64,000 nt of DNA from Sphingomonas sp. Leaf67 (GTDB taxonomy: Bacteria > Pseudomonadota > Alphaproteobacteria > Sphingomonadales > Sphingomonadaceae): NCBI RefSeq assembly GCF_001421965.1, contig NZ_LMLP01000001.1:986711-1050710 (forward strand). Reading direction: 5' to 3'. Below are positions 46,144-58,365 of this stretch, piece after piece. Numbering within the stretch: position 1 is the first letter of the stretch; every line of letters starts with the position of its first letter. A program made the translations under genes and the position numbers. The notes beneath the pieces are model-generated. The model worked only from the letters and a program-made list of their open reading frames with translations, was not told the DNA's origin and searched no databases.

Positions 46144-46240
46144 TGGAATCCTTCGACAAGCGATCATAGATACAGGCGTAGCCAATGCCGTGACCCCACG
46201 CAACGACGGCACGAACGCGATTGAAACGGGTGAGAAGATG

Positions 46241-48829
46241 ATGGTCGATGCGACGCGTACTCCGATGGCCCCGCCGATCATCCGTCGCGGCGACTATCGT
46301 TCGCCCGAATGGCAGGTCCCCTCGATCGCGCTGGAATTCGATCTCGATCCCCGCAGCACGCGCGTGCGCGCCACGCTGTCGGTCGAACGGAACGGCACCG
46401 GCCCGCTGCGCCTCGACGGCGACGGGCTGACGCCGCTGTCGGTCGCGGTCGACGGCACGCCGCGTAACGACTGGCGGCTGGAGGACGGCGCGCTGGTCCT
46501 CGATCTGCCCGGCGACGCGCACGAAATCACGACCGAGGTCGCGCTCGAACCGCAGGCCAATACCCAGCTGATGGGCCTCTATGCATCGGGCGGCAATCTG
46601 TGCACCCAGTGCGAGGCGGAGGGCTTTCGCCGCATCACCTTCTTCCCCGACCGCCCCGACATCCTCAGCCGCTACCGGGTGAAGCTGACCGCGGACAAGG
46701 CACGGTTTCCGGTCTTGCTCGCCAATGGCGATCCGATGGCGGCGGGCGATCTGGACGATGGACGCCACTGGGCCGAATGGTCCGATCCCTTCCCCAAGCC
46801 CTGCTATCTCTTCGCGCTGGTCGCCGGCGATCTGGTCGCCAATCGCGCACAGTTCGTGACCGCGTCGGGGCGCGAGGTGGAAATCGGCATCTGGGTCCGC
46901 GCACCCGATCTGGCCAAGACCGACCATGCGATGCGCGCGCTCGAGACGTCGATGGCATGGGACGAGCGCGTGTACGGCCGCGAATATGATCTGGACGTGT
47001 TCAATATCGTCGCGGTCGACGATTTCAATTTCGGCGCCATGGAGAACAAGGGGCTGAACATCTTCAACAGCCGCTACATCCTCGCCGACCCCGACACCGC
47101 GACCGATTACGACTATGACGGCATCGCCGCCGTCGTCGCCCATGAATATTTCCACAACTGGTCGGGCAACCGCGTCACCTGCCGCGACTGGTTCCAGCTG
47201 TCGTTGAAGGAGGGCTTCACCGTCCTGCGCGACCAGCAATTTTCCGCCGATCAGGGGTCGGCGGCGGTCAAGCGGATCGAGGATGTCCGGTCGCTGCGCG
47301 CATCGCAGTTCCCCGAGGACGCCGGTCCGCTCGCCCATCCGATCCGGCCGGACGCCTATCAGGAAATCAGCAACTTCTACACCGCCACCATCTATAACAA
47401 GGGGGCGGAGGTCGTCCGCATGATCGCGACGATCCTCGGCGAGACCGCGTTCCGGGCCGGCACCGACCTGTATTTCAGCCGCCATGACGGGACGGCGGCG
47501 ACCTGCGAGGATTTCGTGGTGGCGATGGAGGACGCGTCGGGCGTCGACCTGACCCGGTTCCGCCGCTGGTACGAACAGGCCGGCACCCCGCGCGTCGTCG
47601 CGACGCTGGCGCACGAAGCCGGCGGCGGGCGGGCGACGCTGTCGCTGACCCAGACCGTGCCGCCGACGCCGGGGCAGCCGACCAAGCTGCCGATGGTGCT
47701 GCCGTTGCGCGTTCGCCTGTTCGGGGCGGAGACGGGCCGCGCGCTCAGCGACGAGCATCTCTTCATCCTCGACGAGGAACAGGGATCGATCACCTTCGAA
47801 ACCGTGACCGAACGCCCGGTCCTGTCGATCAATCGCGGCTTTTCGGCACCGGTCATCGTCGAGACCGATCGCGGGTCGGCCGACCTCGCGTTCCTCAGCG
47901 CGCAGGACGACGACCCCTTCGCCCGCTACGAAGCGATGCAGCAGTTGATGCTCGACACGCTGGTCGCTTCGGTCGCCAGCGGGCACGGCGACCATGCGGC
48001 GGTGATCGAGGCGGTCGGCAACACGCTGGCCGACGACCGGCTCGACCGGGCATTCGTCGCAGAGGCGGTATTGCTCCCCTCCGACAGCTTCGTCGGCGAT
48101 CAGATGGGGGTGGTAGATCCCGACGCGATCTTCACCGCGCGCGAGGCGCTTCGCGCCGATATCGGCCGCGCGCTGCTGACCGAGTGGCGTGCGGCCTATG
48201 CCGGGACCGAGGCGGAAGCGTTCGACTATACGCCCGATGCCAAGGGCAAGCGCCGGCTGCGCACGGTTTCGCTGGGCTATATCGCGGCATCGGGGGCGGG
48301 CGATGCCGACGATCTCGCCTTTGCCCAGTTCCGGCAGGCCGACAACATGACCGACCGGCAGGGCGCGTTGATGACGCTGGTCAACTCGGACTCGGACAGC
48401 CGCGTCGCCGCGCTCGACATCTTCTACAACCGCTATCGCGACAACGCGCTGGTGCTCGACAAATGGTTCACGACGCAGGCGCTGTCGACGCGCGCCGACG
48501 CGTTCGAACAGGTCGCTGACCTTGCCGGCCACCGCGACTTCACGCTGACCAATCCCAATCGCGCCCGCGCGTTGATCGGCGCGTTCAGCATGAATCAGAA
48601 GGCGTTCCACCGGGCCGATGGCGCCGGCTACCGCTTCCTTGCCGACCAGTTGATCGCACTCGACCGGATCAATCCGCAGACGGCGGCGAAGATGCTGCCA
48701 CCGCTCGCCCGCTGGCGGCGGTTCGACCGTGCACGCGGCGTATTGATGCGCGCGGAACTGGAACGGATCCTGTCGATGCCGGGGCTGTCGAAGGATATGC
48801 TGGAACAGGCGGGGAAGAGCCTGACCTAA
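46241..48829 (+). CDS. pepN: Aminopeptidase N
   Basis: This 862-residue M1 metallopeptidase has GAMENKGLNIFN near residues 267-278, the zinc site HEYFHNWSGNRV near 304-315 and a downstream glutamate in LKEGFTVLRDQQFS. It lacks a signal peptide and is cytoplasmic, where it trims peptides. The length matches the E. coli-type enzyme. Two adjacent ATG codons exist; 46241 is better spaced from GGTGAG. A type C repeat follows. Confidence 0.95.
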   Translation: MVDATRTPMAPPIIRRGDYRSPEWQVPSIALEFDLDPRSTRVRATLSVERNGTGPLRLDGDGLTPLSVAVDGTPRNDWRLEDGALVLDLPGDAHEITTEVALEPQANTQLMGLYASGGNLCTQCEAEGFRRITFFPDRPDILSRYRVKLTADKARFPVLLANGDPMAAGDLDDGRHWAEWSDPFPKPCYLFALVAGDLVANRAQFVTASGREVEIGIWVRAPDLAKTDHAMRALETSMAWDERVYGREYDLDVFNIVAVDDFNFGAMENKGLNIFNSRYILADPDTATDYDYDGIAAVVAHEYFHNWSGNRVTCRDWFQLSLKEGFTVLRDQQFSADQGSAAVKRIEDVRSLRASQFPEDAGPLAHPIRPDAYQEISNFYTATIYNKGAEVVRMIATILGETAFRAGTDLYFSRHDGTAATCEDFVVAMEDASGVDLTRFRRWYEQAGTPRVVATLAHEAGGGRATLSLTQTVPPTPGQPTKLPMVLPLRVRLFGAETGRALSDEHLFILDEEQGSITFETVTERPVLSINRGFSAPVIVETDRGSADLAFLSAQDDDPFARYEAMQQLMLDTLVASVASGHGDHAAVIEAVGNTLADDRLDRAFVAEAVLLPSDSFVGDQMGVVDPDAIFTAREALRADIGRALLTEWRAAYAGTEAEAFDYTPDAKGKRRLRTVSLGYIAASGAGDADDLAFAQFRQADNMTDRQGALMTLVNSDSDSRVAALDIFYNRYRDNALVLDKWFTTQALSTRADAFEQVADLAGHRDFTLTNPNRARALIGAFSMNQKAFHRADGAGYRFLADQLIALDRINPQTAAKMLPPLARWRRFDRARGVLMRAELERILSMPGLSKDMLEQAGKSLT

Positions 48830-48830
48830 A

Positions 48831-48959
48831 TCCTCCCCGGCACGGGGAGGGGGACCGTCCGCGCAAGCGGATGGTGGAGGGGGATCGCCGGCAGCGAACC
48901 GCTTGTGGATGCCCCCCTCCACCATGCTGTGCATGGTCCCCCTCCCCGTGCCGGGGATG
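48831..48959. repeat. Type C palindromic repeat between converging genes
   Basis: It starts CCTCCCCGGCACGGGGAGGG and ends with CCCCCTCCCCGTGCCGGGGA. The halves are inverted and carry GGATGGTGGAGGGGGAT and CCCCCCTCCACCATGC inside. It lies exactly between the stops of pepN and the glycosyltransferase and may terminate both. Confidence 0.85.
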
Positions 48960-48961
48960 AA

Positions 48962-50155
48962 TTATCGCGCGAACCACGCCGGGAAACGCTGTGCCTTCTC
49001 TGCTACCAGCCCTTCATAATACCGCATCAGGTCGATCGTATGGTCGCGATCGGTCCTGACCCGCGCCGCCGCTTCGTTCGCCGCCGCCTTGACCACATCA
49101 TAGTCGCGCGCGAACAGCCGCGCGATCGCGTCCGCCGCCGATCGGGGATCGCGCGCGGCATAGGTTTCGGCAAAGCCCGGCTCGGCGATCTCCGCGCAGC
49201 CGCCCTCGTCGGGCACGATCAGCGGCAGGCCCGAAGCCAACCCTTCCAGCCCGACCAGCCCGAACGGTTCGGCATCCGATCCGTGGATCAGCGCATCGCA
49301 ACTGGCCATGATCCGCGCAAGCCGCACCCGGTCGTACACCGGCCGGAACAGCCTGATATGCGGGCTGTTGCGCAACCGGTGCTCCAGCCGGCGGGTATGC
49401 ACGCCGCTGCCGATCTGGATCATGCCCACCGGCAGATGCTCGCCCGCCATCTCGACCGCATCGAAGATCATCGGCCAGCGTTTCTCGGCATGGTGCCGCC
49501 CCAGCCCGAGCAGCAAATGACCCTCGGGCGGCAGCCCCAGCTGTTCGAGCAGCGACGCACGCAGTTGTTCGTCGCGATGTTCGGGCGAGAAGAAGCCGCG
49601 CTGGATGCCGAGCGGCATCGACGCATGGACCGTCAGCCCGCGCGCGGCATGCCGCTTTTCCAGCGCCGGACCGTTGGTGACGAACGCATCCATCTTCGCC
49701 AGATACCGCGCCATATAGCGCGTCCACCACATGAACGCCTCCTCGATCCGCTCGCGGCTGGCCATGCGTTCGAACCAGCGCAGCGGATAGGCGCCGACAT
49801 TGTCGTTATGCGCGAAATAGACCTTTACCGCATCGCCCGGCCAGTCGGCGACGATGGTGGCGGGACGCCACGGGCTCGACGCCTCGACCACGTCGGGATG
49901 CAGTTCGTCGAGCAGCGCGTGGATCGCCCCGCCGCGCAGGAAGATGCCGTAATTGGGGTCGAGGACCAGCGTCGGTGCCTTCACCCAATGGATGCGACCG
50001 CCGCCGGGACGTTCCTCGACCGCATTGTGCTTAGCGGGGGCGATGACGATCAGTTCGTGGCCGAGTTCGGCCATGATCGTCATCTTGTGATCGATATAGG
50101 TGCGGACCCCGCCGCCGGTGGGCGAATAGAATTCGTTGACGTCGACGACGCGCAT
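48962..50155 (-). CDS. Glycosyltransferase family 1/4
   Basis: This 397-residue GT-B enzyme starts MRVVDVNEFYSPTGGGVRTY, with the nucleotide-sugar acceptor-side glycine loop, and has GLGRHHAEKRWPMIFDAVE near residues 220-238 and the E-x7-E donor motif SDAEPFGLVGLEGLASGLP near 297-315. The sugar and acceptor are unknown; lipids or surface glycans are possible. It heads towards the repeat and follows the DUF2141 gene by eight bases, so all three genes here may work together at the envelope. Confidence 0.9.
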   Translation of the reverse strand: MRVVDVNEFYSPTGGGVRTYIDHKMTIMAELGHELIVIAPAKHNAVEERPGGGRIHWVKAPTLVLDPNYGIFLRGGAIHALLDELHPDVVEASSPWRPATIVADWPGDAVKVYFAHNDNVGAYPLRWFERMASRERIEEAFMWWTRYMARYLAKMDAFVTNGPALEKRHAARGLTVHASMPLGIQRGFFSPEHRDEQLRASLLEQLGLPPEGHLLLGLGRHHAEKRWPMIFDAVEMAGEHLPVGMIQIGSGVHTRRLEHRLRNSPHIRLFRPVYDRVRLARIMASCDALIHGSDAEPFGLVGLEGLASGLPLIVPDEGGCAEIAEPGFAETYAARDPRSAADAIARLFARDYDVVKAAANEAAARVRTDRDHTIDLMRYYEGLVAEKAQRFPAWFAR

Positions 50156-50163
50156 CGGATCGT

Positions 50164-50679
50164 TCAGCCCAGCGGGGCGAAACCGCCCAGTCCGCGCAGA
50201 TATTGGGCGCGCACCGTCGTCGTCGTCACGCCCGCCGGCACGTTGACGATCGCCTGGGCCAGTTTCGGCCGAGCGCGCCCGAGCTTCCCCGCGCCCGGAA
50301 ACCCCGCACCATCGCGCATGAAATTGAACTTGTTGCGGCCATCGCGATCATGGGTGAACAGCAGCGCATAGCGGCCGGGCGAAGGCGCGCGGATGCACAG
50401 CTGCACCGCCCCGGATGCGGGCATGTCGGCCCATATCCGGCGAAAGAACTTGCCCTCGGCACGCAGGTCGCGATCGTCCTTCAGGAAATCGTCGTCGTTC
50501 GCCGGGTACAGCTCCAGCTTCAGCCGGCCGGTACGGTCCTTCAGCCCGACGACATTGACGCGGATCGCCGGCCCCTGGCCGCTGTTGCAGGCGGCGGCGT
50601 CGCTGCCGATCGATTGCGCGGCGGCGGGCGTCGCGACGAGCAACGCCGCACCGAGCAGCGTCATGGGCAATTGCATCAT
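50164..50679 (-). CDS. DUF2141 family exported protein
   Basis: This 171-residue protein has a signal peptide (MTLLGAALLVATPAAAQS) and the DUF2141 pattern: IRVNVVGLKDRTGRLKLELYP near residues 39-59, ADMPASGAVQLCIRAPSPGRYALLFTHDRDGRNKFNF near 82-118 and a final GGFAPLG. The family is periplasmic, of unknown function. It overlaps the membrane protein gene by four bases (ATGA) and precedes the glycosyltransferase by eight. Confidence 0.88.
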   Translation of the reverse strand: MMQLPMTLLGAALLVATPAAAQSIGSDAAACNSGQGPAIRVNVVGLKDRTGRLKLELYPANDDDFLKDDRDLRAEGKFFRRIWADMPASGAVQLCIRAPSPGRYALLFTHDRDGRNKFNFMRDGAGFPGAGKLGRARPKLAQAIVNVPAGVTTTTVRAQYLRGLGGFAPLG

Positions 50680-51590
50680 TCTTTCCTTGCGAGCGCAGGA
50701 AGCCCGAATGCCGCCATCAACACCGCGTGGGTAAACAGGGTGAGTGTCGCGACGAACGCGACGAGGTCGGACAGGGCTTCGCCATGCCCGATGAACATAA
50801 TCGCGAAGTTGGCGAAAAGAAGGTCTTTGTTCGGCAACAGCGGCAGCCGTGCCACCACGAGACGCCCGGCGGCAAGGAACAGCCACCATTTGATCGATAC
50901 CAGCGGCATCGCGAAATAGCTGGCGATGCCGAAGGCGAGCGACCCGAGGATCAGGCGCGCGCAATGCACGCCGAAGATCCAGCCTAGCGTCCGCGCCGGC
51001 AGCGAAAACACCCGCCGCGAGAACAACAGGAGCACGCCCGAAATCCCGACCGCGACCGCCGCCGACCATGCCAGCATCCGCAATTGCGGCGGCGTGAACA
51101 ATTCGAACGCAAAGGGCAGCGCCACCGCCAGCATCGCCACGGTCACGATATTGCCGGCGATCCCCGACAGGATTGTCACGTCCTTCACCGCGCCGAACGG
51201 CGCCGTTACCATCTTCAGCCGGGCACGCGCCCATGCATAGAAGAACACGTCGCCCGAATAGCCGATGACGACGTCGTTCGCGATCCGCTTGCGCACCAAC
51301 GCCCCGAAGCCGTCGAACGGCAACCGCCACAGCGCGCGGAAGATGACGAAGTCGAACAGCGGCGGCGAGAGATAGGCGAGCGCGAAGAACGCATAGAACC
51401 ACGGCGAATCGGGCGCGGCCAGTCCGACCCCGGCCCAGCCATGGTCGAACAGCTCCCACGCCAGCCCGACGATCATCAGCGCCGACAGCGCCGCACCGAG
51501 CATACGCGGCCAGCGCGGGCGGAACCGCTCCAGCGGCTCCAGCCCGGCAAGGTCGGGACCACCCCGTACGGCCTCGGTATCGCTTACCAT
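50676..51590 (-). CDS. Polytopic membrane protein, unknown (flippase-like layout)
   Basis: This 304-residue protein has about seven or eight hydrophobic segments, with the first near residues 33-46 and a long, mostly aliphatic C-terminal half. The pattern recalls the lysylphosphatidylglycerol synthetase/UPF0104 group of membrane proteins, but I cannot name a family with confidence. It starts the three-gene set with the DUF2141 protein and the glycosyltransferase, which suggests a role in glycolipid or envelope assembly. Confidence 0.65.
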   Translation of the reverse strand: MVSDTEAVRGGPDLAGLEPLERFRPRWPRMLGAALSALMIVGLAWELFDHGWAGVGLAAPDSPWFYAFFALAYLSPPLFDFVIFRALWRLPFDGFGALVRKRIANDVVIGYSGDVFFYAWARARLKMVTAPFGAVKDVTILSGIAGNIVTVAMLAVALPFAFELFTPPQLRMLAWSAAVAVGISGVLLLFSRRVFSLPARTLGWIFGVHCARLILGSLAFGIASYFAMPLVSIKWWLFLAAGRLVVARLPLLPNKDLLFANFAIMFIGHGEALSDLVAFVATLTLFTHAVLMAAFGLPALARKE

Positions 51591-51632
51591 GTCGCGCGAC
51601 GTCCTACGCGCCTGGCCCGGCGTTCGCCAGCA

Positions 51633-52283
51633 TCATGCCGCGGGCGCCACCCGGTCGGCCACCCGGTCGGGATGCGCGGCGGCAAAGGCGGGCAAGCGCG
51701 CCGCCCGCGCGTCGATCGCGACCAGTTTCGGCCATGGCGACAGGTCCAGTTCGAACCGCCGCGCATTATAGAGTTGCGGCACGAGGCAGCAATCGACCAC
51801 GCCCGGCGCAGCGCCTCCGAAAAAGCCGTCGGTTGGCGCGTTCGCCTCCAGCGCATCCAGCCCCAGCGCGATCCAGTGGCGATACCAGTCCGCCTTGGCC
51901 CCGGCATCGGCCCCGAACTGGCTTTCGAGCCGCTGTAATACCCGCAGATTGTCGATCGGGTGGATGTCGGCGACGATCACCAGCGCCTGCGCCATCGCCT
52001 GAGCACGAGCGAGCGGATCGGACGGAAACAGGCGCGGTTCGGGACGGGTGCTGTCGAGCCAGTCGAGCATCGCCAGCGACTGGGTCAGCACCGTGCCGTC
52101 GGACAGCGCCAGCGCCGGGACCAGTCCCTGCGGGTTGCGCGCCAGATGCTCGGCCCGGCGCTGTTCGCCCTGCACCAGCGAAATCTCCACCCGGTCATGG
52201 GCCACGCGCTTGAGGTTGAGCGCAATGCGGACGCGATACCCCGCCGACGACCGGAAATAGTCGTACAGCGTCACGTCGCTCAC
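51633..52283 (-). CDS. maiA: Maleylacetoacetate isomerase, GST-like
   Basis: This 216-residue zeta-class glutathione transferase isomerises maleylacetoacetate in tyrosine breakdown. LYDYFRSSAGYRVRIALNLK near residues 5-24 carries the catalytic serine and the family pattern; NPQGLVPALALSDGTVLTQSLAMLDWLD and the C-terminal ATP-x-ADCCLVPQL-like segment GVVDCCLVPQLYNARRF follow. The start GTG at 52283 overlaps the lepB stop (GTGA). The remaining homogentisate genes are not in the window. Confidence 0.9.
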   Translation of the reverse strand: MSDVTLYDYFRSSAGYRVRIALNLKRVAHDRVEISLVQGEQRRAEHLARNPQGLVPALALSDGTVLTQSLAMLDWLDSTRPEPRLFPSDPLARAQAMAQALVIVADIHPIDNLRVLQRLESQFGADAGAKADWYRHWIALGLDALEANAPTDGFFGGAAPGVVDCCLVPQLYNARRFELDLSPWPKLVAIDARAARLPAFAAAHPDRVADRVAPAA

Positions 52284-53233
52284 TGCGCGGCGCCGCTCGC
52301 CGGCACCAGCGAGGTACCCGCGCGGCCGCTCCGGAACGAACTGAACCATGTCGCCGGGTTCAGGCTGGTCGTGCCGTCGAGCGAGAAGGTGATGAACTCG
52401 GCCCGTCCGCCGATATTCTCCCACGGTACCGGTCCGCCCAAGCCCCGCTCGGCTTCCGAAAAGCGGCTGTCGGCGCTGTTGTCGCGATTGTCGCCCATCA
52501 GGAAGACATGGTTGGCCGGGATCACGATCGGCGCGAAATTGTCCCCCTGCGAATAGCGGAAGTCGATCGTGTCATATTGCCGCCCGTTCGGCAGCGTCTC
52601 GCGGTACATCGGCAGGCGGCAGAACGCCCCCTTGTCGGTCTGCACCAACGCGCCCGGATACTGGTCCGGATCGCAGCGGGTATTGGCGTCGACCGGGATC
52701 ATCGCGTCGCCCATCGCCTTGCGCGGAATGGCCACGTCGTTGATGTAGACGACGCCCCCCGCCACCTCCAGCCGGTCGCCCGGCAGGCCGATGACACGCT
52801 TGATCAGGTCGGTGTTGCTTCCCGGAGGCTTGACAATGACCACATCCCCCCGCTCCGGCAACGAACCCCACAGCCGGCCATGCCATGCCGGCAACTGGAC
52901 GCTCCACGTATCCTGCGGCTGGTGCAGGACGATGTCGCGGAACATCGCCACCGGATTGGGGATGGTCGGCGACACGAACGACCAACCATAGGCATATTTG
53001 CTCACCACCAGCCGATCGCCGACGCGTAAGCCCGGCAGCATCGATTCGGACGGGATGTAGAAAGGCTTGGCGATGAAGCTGTGAAAGCCCAGCACCACCA
53101 GCAACAGCCAGAACAGCCCGCGCACTTCGCCCTTCCAGTCGAGCCGCGCGCGGCGCGGATGATGGTGGGCGGGCGCCGGGGTCGGCGACGACGCGGGAAC
53201 TCCCTGGTTCTCCAGCGCCAGATGATCGGCCAT
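52280..53233 (-). CDS. lepB: Signal peptidase I
   Basis: This 317-residue inner-membrane protease cleaves signal peptides of exported proteins. It has a membrane anchor near residues 38-56, the serine nucleophile in PSESMLPGLRVGD (S64) and the catalytic lysine in DLIKRVIGLPGD (K145), and the FLMGDNRDNSADSRF box near 252-266. A His/Pro-rich cytoplasmic head precedes the anchor. It sits between acpS and maiA in one operon. Confidence 0.96.
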   Translation of the reverse strand: MADHLALENQGVPASSPTPAPAHHHPRRARLDWKGEVRGLFWLLLVVLGFHSFIAKPFYIPSESMLPGLRVGDRLVVSKYAYGWSFVSPTIPNPVAMFRDIVLHQPQDTWSVQLPAWHGRLWGSLPERGDVVIVKPPGSNTDLIKRVIGLPGDRLEVAGGVVYINDVAIPRKAMGDAMIPVDANTRCDPDQYPGALVQTDKGAFCRLPMYRETLPNGRQYDTIDFRYSQGDNFAPIVIPANHVFLMGDNRDNSADSRFSEAERGLGGPVPWENIGGRAEFITFSLDGTTSLNPATWFSSFRSGRAGTSLVPASGAAQ

Positions 53234-53241
53234 CGAACGTC

Positions 53242-53649
53242 CTACTCTGTTGCCGGCACCGCTTCGATGATGACGAACGCCTGCGCCCAGGGGTGATCGT
53301 CGGTCATCGTCAGATGCACCTTCGCGACGTGGCCCGCCGGCATCATCGCGTCAAGCCGCGCTTTCGCGCCACCGGTCAATGCCAGCGTCGGCGCGCCCGA
53401 CGCGGCGTTGACGACGCCGATGTCGCGCATGAACACGCCCTGCGCAAAGCCGGTGCCGACCGCCTTGGAAAAGGCTTCCTTGGCGGCGAACCGCTTGGCG
53501 AGCGTACCGGCGCGGGTGAAGGGACGCCTGGTGGCTTTCGCCTGTTCGACGTCGGTGAAGACCCGCTGAATGAAGCGATCGCCGAACCGGTCGAGCGACG
53601 ACTGGATGCGGTCGATGTTGCAGAGGTCCGAACCGAGACCGACGATCAT
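53242..53649 (-). CDS. acpS: Holo-[acyl-carrier-protein] synthase
   Basis: This 135-residue phosphopantetheinyl transferase activates ACP for fatty acid synthesis. [15 protein letters not shown] (D8) and [13 protein letters not shown] (E58) are the magnesium-binding motifs. ATG at 53649 is supported by AAGGAT, which lies at the end of the preceding type C repeat. It is the third gene of the pyrE-pdxJ-acpS-lepB-maiA operon and precedes lepB by eight bases. Confidence 0.96.
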   Translation of the reverse strand: MIVGLGSDLCNIDRIQSSLDRFGDRFIQRVFTDVEQAKATRRPFTRAGTLAKRFAAKEAFSKAVGTGFAQGVFMRDIGVVNAASGAPTLALTGGAKARLDAMMPAGHVAKVHLTMTDDHPWAQAFVIIEAVPATE

Positions 53650-53656
53650 GCGCAGA

Positions 53657-53792
53657 TCCTTCCCATCGCCGATGGGGAGGGGAACCATGCGTAGCATGGT
53701 GGAGGGGGCGTCGGCGCAGCCGGCGCTACGCGCCGCCCCTCCACCACCGCCTTCGGCGGCGGTCCCCCTCTCCAAGCACGCTTGGGGAGGAT
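53657..53792. repeat. Type C palindromic repeat inside an operon
   Basis: It starts TCCTTCCCATCGCCGATGGGG and ends AAGCACGCTTGGGGAGGAT, with GCATGGTGGAGGGGG and CCCCTCCACCACCG inside. It lies between pdxJ and acpS in the same-strand operon, where its left end supplies the acpS ribosome-binding site on the minus strand. Confidence 0.8.
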
Positions 53793-53803
53793 TTGCACGG
53801 CTC

Positions 53804-54532
53804 TCACCGTGCAGTCTCCATCAGGTCCTTCATCCGCCGCACCATCGGTCCCAACCCGCCGAAAATTGCCTCACCGATCAGGAAATGGCCGATATTGAGT
53901 TCACGCACCTGCGGGATCGCGGCGATCGGAATGACATTGTCGAAGGTCAGGCCATGGCCGGCATGAACCTCGATCCCGTTCTTTGCCGCCAGCGCCGCTG
54001 CATCGGCGATACGGCGGAGTTCGGCGACCTGTTCATCGCCGGACAATTCGGCATAGCGGCCGGTGTGCAACTCGACCACCGGTGCGCCGAGCGCCACCGC
54101 CGCGGCGATCTGCTCCGCATCGGGTTCGATGAACAGCGACACCCGGATCCGCGCCGCGCCCAGTTCGCGCATCATCGGGGCCAGCGTGTTGTGCTGCCCC
54201 GCCGCATCCAGCCCGCCCTCGGTCGTGCGCTCCTCGCGCTTTTCGGGCACGATGCAGGCGGCGTGCGGCCGATGGCGCAGCGCGATGCCCAGCATCTCGT
54301 CGGTCGCCGCCATTTCGAGGTTGAGCGGTACGGTCAGTTCCGCCGACAGCCGGGCGATATCGTCGTCGGTGATGTGGCGGCGATCCTCGCGCAGATGGGC
54401 AGTGATCCCGTCCGCGCCATGCTCGGCCGCCAGCAGCGCGGCGCGTACCGGATCGGGATAGCCCGAGCCGCGTGCGTTGCGGACGGTCGCGACGTGATCG
54501 ATGTTGACGCCGAGGCGCAGTGGCTCGCTCAT
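53804..54532 (-). CDS. pdxJ: Pyridoxine 5'-phosphate synthase
   Basis: This 242-residue TIM-barrel enzyme makes pyridoxine phosphate in vitamin B6 synthesis. [23 protein letters not shown] near residues 6-28, [17 protein letters not shown] near 43-59, and [16 protein letters not shown] near 190-205 are typical, with the phosphate loop [11 protein letters not shown] at the end. ATG overlaps the pyrE stop by four bases. A type C repeat follows. Confidence 0.97.
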   Translation of the reverse strand: MSEPLRLGVNIDHVATVRNARGSGYPDPVRAALLAAEHGADGITAHLREDRRHITDDDIARLSAELTVPLNLEMAATDEMLGIALRHRPHAACIVPEKREERTTEGGLDAAGQHNTLAPMMRELGAARIRVSLFIEPDAEQIAAAVALGAPVVELHTGRYAELSGDEQVAELRRIADAAALAAKNGIEVHAGHGLTFDNVIPIAAIPQVRELNIGHFLIGEAIFGGLGPMVRRMKDLMETAR

Positions 54533-55110
54533 GCCGCGCGGCTCCCCGGCTTGATCGCCGGGATCGCCGCCAGATCGGCGGGCAGCGCATCGGGTTGGTA
54601 GCTCGGCACGTCGAGACGGATCAACGGGAAGAACGGCACGCCCAGATCGGCACCGCCGTTCGACCGGTCGACCAGCGACGCCGCCGCCACGACCTTGCCG
54701 CCCGCCGCCCCGATCGCGGCGATCGCCTCGCGTGACGACAGGCCGGTGGTCACCACATCCTCCATCATCAGCACGCGGGTGCCGGCATCGATGCGGAAAC
54801 CGCGGCGCAGTTCGAAGGTGCCCGTCGGCCGTTCGAGGAACATGGCAGGCACGCCCAGTGACCGGCCCATCTCATGCCCGACGATCACCCCACCCATCGC
54901 CGGCGAGATCACGACATCGATCGATTCGCGGAGATCGGCCGGCAACCGGGCCGCCAGTTCGTCGCACAGCCGTGCGGCACGGCGCGGGTCCATCAACACG
55001 CGCGCACATTGCAGATAGCGGGACGAGCGCAGGCCCGACGACAGGATGAAATGTCCCTCCAGCAGCGCTTCCGCCTGCCGGAATTCATCGAGGATCGCGT
55101 CGTCGTTCAT
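54529..55110 (-). CDS. pyrE: Orotate phosphoribosyltransferase
   Basis: This 193-residue enzyme of pyrimidine synthesis has [21 protein letters not shown] near residues 15-35, [16 protein letters not shown] near 73-88, and the PRPP-binding loop [19 protein letters not shown] near 112-130. ATG at 55110 is the standard start; the frame stays open for a long way upstream, but that part is not similar to the family. It is the first gene of the pyrE-pdxJ-acpS-lepB-maiA operon, divergent from coxB over a 189-base gap. Confidence 0.96.
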   Translation of the reverse strand: MNDDAILDEFRQAEALLEGHFILSSGLRSSRYLQCARVLMDPRRAARLCDELAARLPADLRESIDVVISPAMGGVIVGHEMGRSLGVPAMFLERPTGTFELRRGFRIDAGTRVLMMEDVVTTGLSSREAIAAIGAAGGKVVAAASLVDRSNGGADLGVPFFPLIRLDVPSYQPDALPADLAAIPAIKPGSRAA

Positions 55111-55299
55111 GGTTGTCGTCCCGCCGGTTGCCGTCGCGCGCCGCATTAGTCCGGCACCGGGTACGTTCGCAACCATCGCTTGAGGCCGGGCGACATGCCG
55201 CGTATAGCCCGGAGGGTTAGGGTTTCCAAACGCCCGCCCTATGCGACCACGCCGGTCAAGAAGCGTGCAGCATAACTTGTAACGGGGTGACACGACACG

Positions 55300-58171
<2,872 letters not shown>

Positions 58172-58195
58172 CCCGACGGCTGGCCCAAAACAGCA

Positions 58196-58225
58196 ACGCC
58201 CCGGAGCGATCCGGGGCGTCTTTTT
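58196..58225 (+). terminator. Rho-independent terminator after coxA
   Basis: A perfect 10-bp stem (58196-58205 with 58210-58219) with a four-base loop is followed at 58221-58225 by TTTTT. It lies 25 bases after the coxA stop and separates coxB-coxA from the downstream DUF1800 gene. Confidence 0.92.
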
Positions 58226-58365
58226 GTGGGTTTCACAGGGCTCGATACGGTTGCGCAACTGTCGCGTTAACGGCCGGTAAACCATGAATCCGCAGGAAAA
58301 CCCGCCTGTTAATCATTCCCCAACCATAGGCCGCTATCCCCTTCGTCAGCGTACAGGGGATTGCC

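Noticed and set aside
46031..48934. 967-codon minus-strand frame over pepN
   Set aside because: It is antisense to a gene with intact GAMENKG and HEYFHNW motifs. No start signal or domain is visible in it.
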